A stretch of 23,385 nucleotides of DNA from CADEED01 sp964444835 (GTDB lineage Bacteria > Pseudomonadota > Gammaproteobacteria > Steroidobacterales > Steroidobacteraceae): positions 1 to 23,385 of the forward strand of contig CAYUIT010000053.1 in NCBI GenBank assembly GCA_964444835.1, read 5' to 3'. The notes beneath the pieces were generated by a model, which was not told the DNA's origin, searched no databases, and saw only the letters and a list, made by a program, of their open reading frames with translations. The stretch's first letter is position 1. Every line of letters begins with the position of its first letter. Below are positions 21,190-23,385 of the stretch, one piece after another. The position numbers and the translations under genes are program-made.

Positions 21190-23181
21190 TCAGTGGTCGC
21201 GCAACGTCTGCGCGAGCGCGAGGTCGCCACGCATCTCCGCCATCTGCACTGCCGAGAGCCGATCACTGTTGCGTATCCGCGTGCTCGCACCGGCTGTGAG
21301 CAGCATGCGGCAGATGCCCTCGTGGCCCGCGCGTGCGGCCAAGAGCAGCGGCGTGTTGCCAAATTGATCCGTCGCATCGACCGCAGCCTTCTGTGCCAAC
21401 AGCACCTGGACGACCTCCGCGTGACCGGCACCCGCAGCGGCCCCAAGCGCGCTCGTGCCCTCTTTCGAGCGCAAGTCGATACTCGCGCCAGCCGCGAGCA
21501 ATGCCTTGACGACCGGGGCATGTCCACCCGCGGCAGCGGCCGCCAATGCCGTTATGCCACTGCGATCCGCAGCATTGACTTTAGCTTTCGCGGCGAGCAG
21601 CTCGGCGACCATCGGCGTGCGCCCATCGCGAGCCGCGTACCAAATCGCGCTACGACCTTCACGATCGGTGGCGTTCACATCGATGCCGTGTTCAAGCCAC
21701 GCGCGAGCCACCTCGATATTGCCGCTGCGCGCCGCGACGAGGAGCGGTTGTGCCGTTCCTTGCCCCGCGACATCGGCGAGCTTGTCGAGCGTCAGCAAGG
21801 AGCGCAAGACGGCAGTCTGCTGCGTACGCGTGGCAGCAAGTGCCGACTTGAAGACCGCAGACGGATCGCGCTTGCGCTGCGCGTTGAGGAGAGCATTGAC
21901 CATGCTTTGATCGCCACGTCGAATGGCGAGATCCAATGCCGACTCGCCGCCCTTGTTTTCGATGGCTGGGTCGGCACCGGCCGCCAGCAGCAGCGGAATT
22001 AACGGCGCCGCGCGAGCTTCAACCGCCACATGCAAGGCAGTGTCTTTTTGTGGCGTGAGGCCGCGGGCATCGCCGCCGGACTGCAGCAGCTGCTGCACCA
22101 GCGTCTCGTCATTGCGGCTGACCGCTACTAACAGTGGCGACCAACCTTGATACAGGGAACCGGTGCGCGTGGGGTCGATTCCTGTCGCGACCGCAACTCG
22201 AGTCCCAGTGCCGAACTTCGTCACAGCACCGAGCGCGCGCAATTGGGTTGCCGCAGCGCTGCGATTCCGTTGGACTGCGACATCTAGCGGCGTCCATCCC
22301 CGTGCGTCTGTGTGATTGATGTCAGCCTTGGCCTTAACCAATAGCTGAACCTGTTGCGGCCTATCCGCCCAAGTGGCATGCGTGAGCGCCGTGCGTTGCA
22401 CCTTGTCGACTGGATCCACCTTTGCCCCCGCGGCCAACAGTGCCGACGTGACGGCGGTGTTCTCGTGAGTCACTGCGAGCATCAGCGGCGTCGTGCCGAA
22501 GGCATCTTTCGCATCGACCTCTGAGCCCTGCTGTACTAACCATTGCGCGGCTTTTGCGTTGCCGGCGAATGCGGCCCAACCGAGGAGTCCGCGCCCGAAT
22601 TCGTCCACCTCGTTGATGAGTGTGGCAACACCCGCACCGGGCAGTAGATCCTCGCGCCCCGCTTCGATCGCCCAACGTGCGAATGCGAATCGAACCGCCT
22701 TGCCTGCGGATGCATCGGGATAGGCAGGTGCCAATGGCAACTGCTTGCGCTTGTTCATTTCGATAGCGAGCGAGTACCCCAGGCTCGCCGCTTTGGTAAG
22801 CCACTGGTTCGCGCCTGCCACATCCATCTGTGCATAGTCCGACGCGTCATGCGCTAACAACCCTGCCAGTGCGTAGCATGCAGCGGGATGATCGCGCGAC
22901 GCAGCTTGCTCGAGCCAACGACGCCCCGCCACGCGATCTTCCACGATCCCGGTGCCGGATACGAGCGCGAGGCCGAGCAGATACTGCGCATCACGATCAC
23001 CGCGCTCGGCGCCACCCTTGAGCGCAGCCAACGCGGTAGCGAAATCCTTGGTGCCAAGCGCGATACGAATCGCTTCGGCGGAATCCGCAGGCGGTGCCCG
23101 CTCGGCAGATTGGGTGGGCGCACCCCAAGCCAGTGCGACGCAAATCGTCGCGACCAAAGGCCAACCGTCACGCTGTGCCAT
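21190..23181 (-). CDS. Secreted Sel1-repeat plus ankyrin-repeat protein
   Basis: From ATG at 23181 this is a 663-residue protein with a signal peptide (hydrophobic 9-20, probable cleavage after Gln-Ser-Ala at 26). Two Sel1-like/TPR-type repeats (about 63-140, with AQYLLGLALVSGTGI and ACYALAGLLA) come first. Then come about a dozen ankyrin repeats (from about 190 to the end) with typical GxTPLxxA and LLxxGAxxx patterns (FGTTPLMLAV, RGWTPLDVAV, FGNTPLLLAARAGHE). It is probably a periplasmic or surface scaffold for protein contacts, with no enzyme motif. GTG at 23205 would add eight residues before the signal and is less likely. The start overlaps the upstream oxidoreductase stop by 14 bases, so the two are co-translated. 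Confidence 0.9.
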   Translation of the reverse strand: MAQRDGWPLVATICVALAWGAPTQSAERAPPADSAEAIRIALGTKDFATALAALKGGAERGDRDAQYLLGLALVSGTGIVEDRVAGRRWLEQAASRDHPAACYALAGLLAHDASDYAQMDVAGANQWLTKAASLGYSLAIEMNKRKQLPLAPAYPDASAGKAVRFAFARWAIEAGREDLLPGAGVATLINEVDEFGRGLLGWAAFAGNAKAAQWLVQQGSEVDAKDAFGTTPLMLAVTHENTAVTSALLAAGAKVDPVDKVQRTALTHATWADRPQQVQLLVKAKADINHTDARGWTPLDVAVQRNRSAAATQLRALGAVTKFGTGTRVAVATGIDPTRTGSLYQGWSPLLVAVSRNDETLVQQLLQSGGDARGLTPQKDTALHVAVEARAAPLIPLLLAAGADPAIENKGGESALDLAIRRGDQSMVNALLNAQRKRDPSAVFKSALAATRTQQTAVLRSLLTLDKLADVAGQGTAQPLLVAARSGNIEVARAWLEHGIDVNATDREGRSAIWYAARDGRTPMVAELLAAKAKVNAADRSGITALAAAAAGGHAPVVKALLAAGASIDLRSKEGTSALGAAAGAGHAEVVQVLLAQKAAVDATDQFGNTPLLLAARAGHEGICRMLLTAGASTRIRNSDRLSAVQMAEMRGDLALAQTLRDH

Positions 23182-23385
23182 ATTTCGTCTCAACGGTGAT
23201 ACCAATCGCTTTCAATAGCTCGTTGGGCAGAACACCGCCCGCATTGATGATGACCGCGTCGTTGGGGTAGCGGCGCAATTTGCCACCTTGCTCGATGGCG
23301 ACATCGGCCTTGCCAATTTCCTTGACGTTGGAATTCAGAAGGACAACCAAACGGCCCGCTGCGCTTGCCGCCGCGACGCGGTCGC
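23168..23385 (-). CDS. C-terminal fragment of a thioredoxin-reductase-like FAD/NAD(P) oxidoreductase
   Basis: The frame stays open to the window edge, so the N-terminus is missing and only about 72 residues are seen. The tail pattern is NDAVIINAGGVLPNELLKAIGITVETKYG, preceded by VVLLNSNVKEIGKADVAIEQGGKLRRYPND. It matches the FAD-domain end of thioredoxin-reductase-like flavoproteins, where (A)GG-x-P-x3-L-x2-GI contacts FAD. Nothing here shows the redox-active cysteines or extra domains. The stop codon overlaps the ankyrin gene. Family-level assignment is moderate and the substrate is unknown. Confidence 0.7.
   Translation of the reverse strand, partial: DRVAAASAAGRLVVLLNSNVKEIGKADVAIEQGGKLRRYPNDAVIINAGGVLPNELLKAIGITVETKYGTA

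Noticed and set aside
23168..23350. A separate 60-residue small protein starting at TTG 23350
   Set aside because: The frame is open to the window edge and upstream residues continue the flavoprotein pattern, so it is a truncated larger gene.

Overview
The window is GC-rich chromosomal DNA, almost fully coding, from a gammaproteobacterium. The evidence is the conserved order thrS-infC-rpmI-rplT-pheS-pheT-ihfA-merR-tRNA-Pro, a uvrB gene divergent from an aminotransferase gene, and the protein sequences themselves. FecR/CHASE2 signalling, secreted M13 peptidases and secreted ankyrin proteins suggest the Xanthomonadales/Nevskiales/Steroidobacterales side of the class. That placement is an inference from protein flavour, not a phylogeny. 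I see no insertion sequence, phage gene, CRISPR array or gap above 300 bases.

Layout. Positions 1-68: 3'-truncated tRNA-Pro(GGG), minus strand. 122-2143: secreted M13 zinc metallopeptidase. 2228-9512: a compact minus-strand operon read from high to low coordinates: thrS, infC (AUU-type start), rpmI, rplT, pheS, pheT, ihfA and a small merR-type gene. 9547-14210: a three-gene signalling operon on the same strand: an OmpR-family response regulator, a LysM-FecR periplasmic protein and a CHASE2 sensor histidine kinase. 14339-16042: a divergent PAS-GGDEF-EAL protein whose catalytic motifs are all eroded. Between this gene and the regulator gene (14211-14338) lies a tandem direct repeat resembling an OmpR-family operator. 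16037-16111: tRNA-Val(GAC), minus strand, whose 3' CCA end overlaps the last codons of the PAS-GGDEF-EAL gene. 16188-16258: two near-identical short palindromic repeats. 16276-18315: uvrB. 18475-19680: class I aminotransferase. 19790-19865: tRNA-Asn(GTT) with a clear promoter. 19881-21137: secreted BNR/sialidase-like propeller with His-rich and Cys-rich segments. 21190-23181: secreted Sel1/ankyrin protein. 23168-23385: C-terminal fragment of a probable thioredoxin-reductase-like flavoprotein.

How it fits together. The translation cluster (two tRNA synthetases, IF3, L35, L20, IHF-alpha) is housekeeping. In Pseudomonas, as I recall, tRNA-Val directly precedes thrS and tRNA-Pro directly follows merR. 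Here the four-gene signalling block sits between tRNA-Val and thrS, and the M13 peptidase between merR and tRNA-Pro. The most interesting candidate system is that signalling block: envelope sensing by LysM-FecR and the CHASE2 kinase, output through an OmpR-type regulator, and a likely target in the divergent degenerate GGDEF-EAL protein. It would tie envelope state to c-di-GMP reception or protein interaction rather than c-di-GMP turnover.
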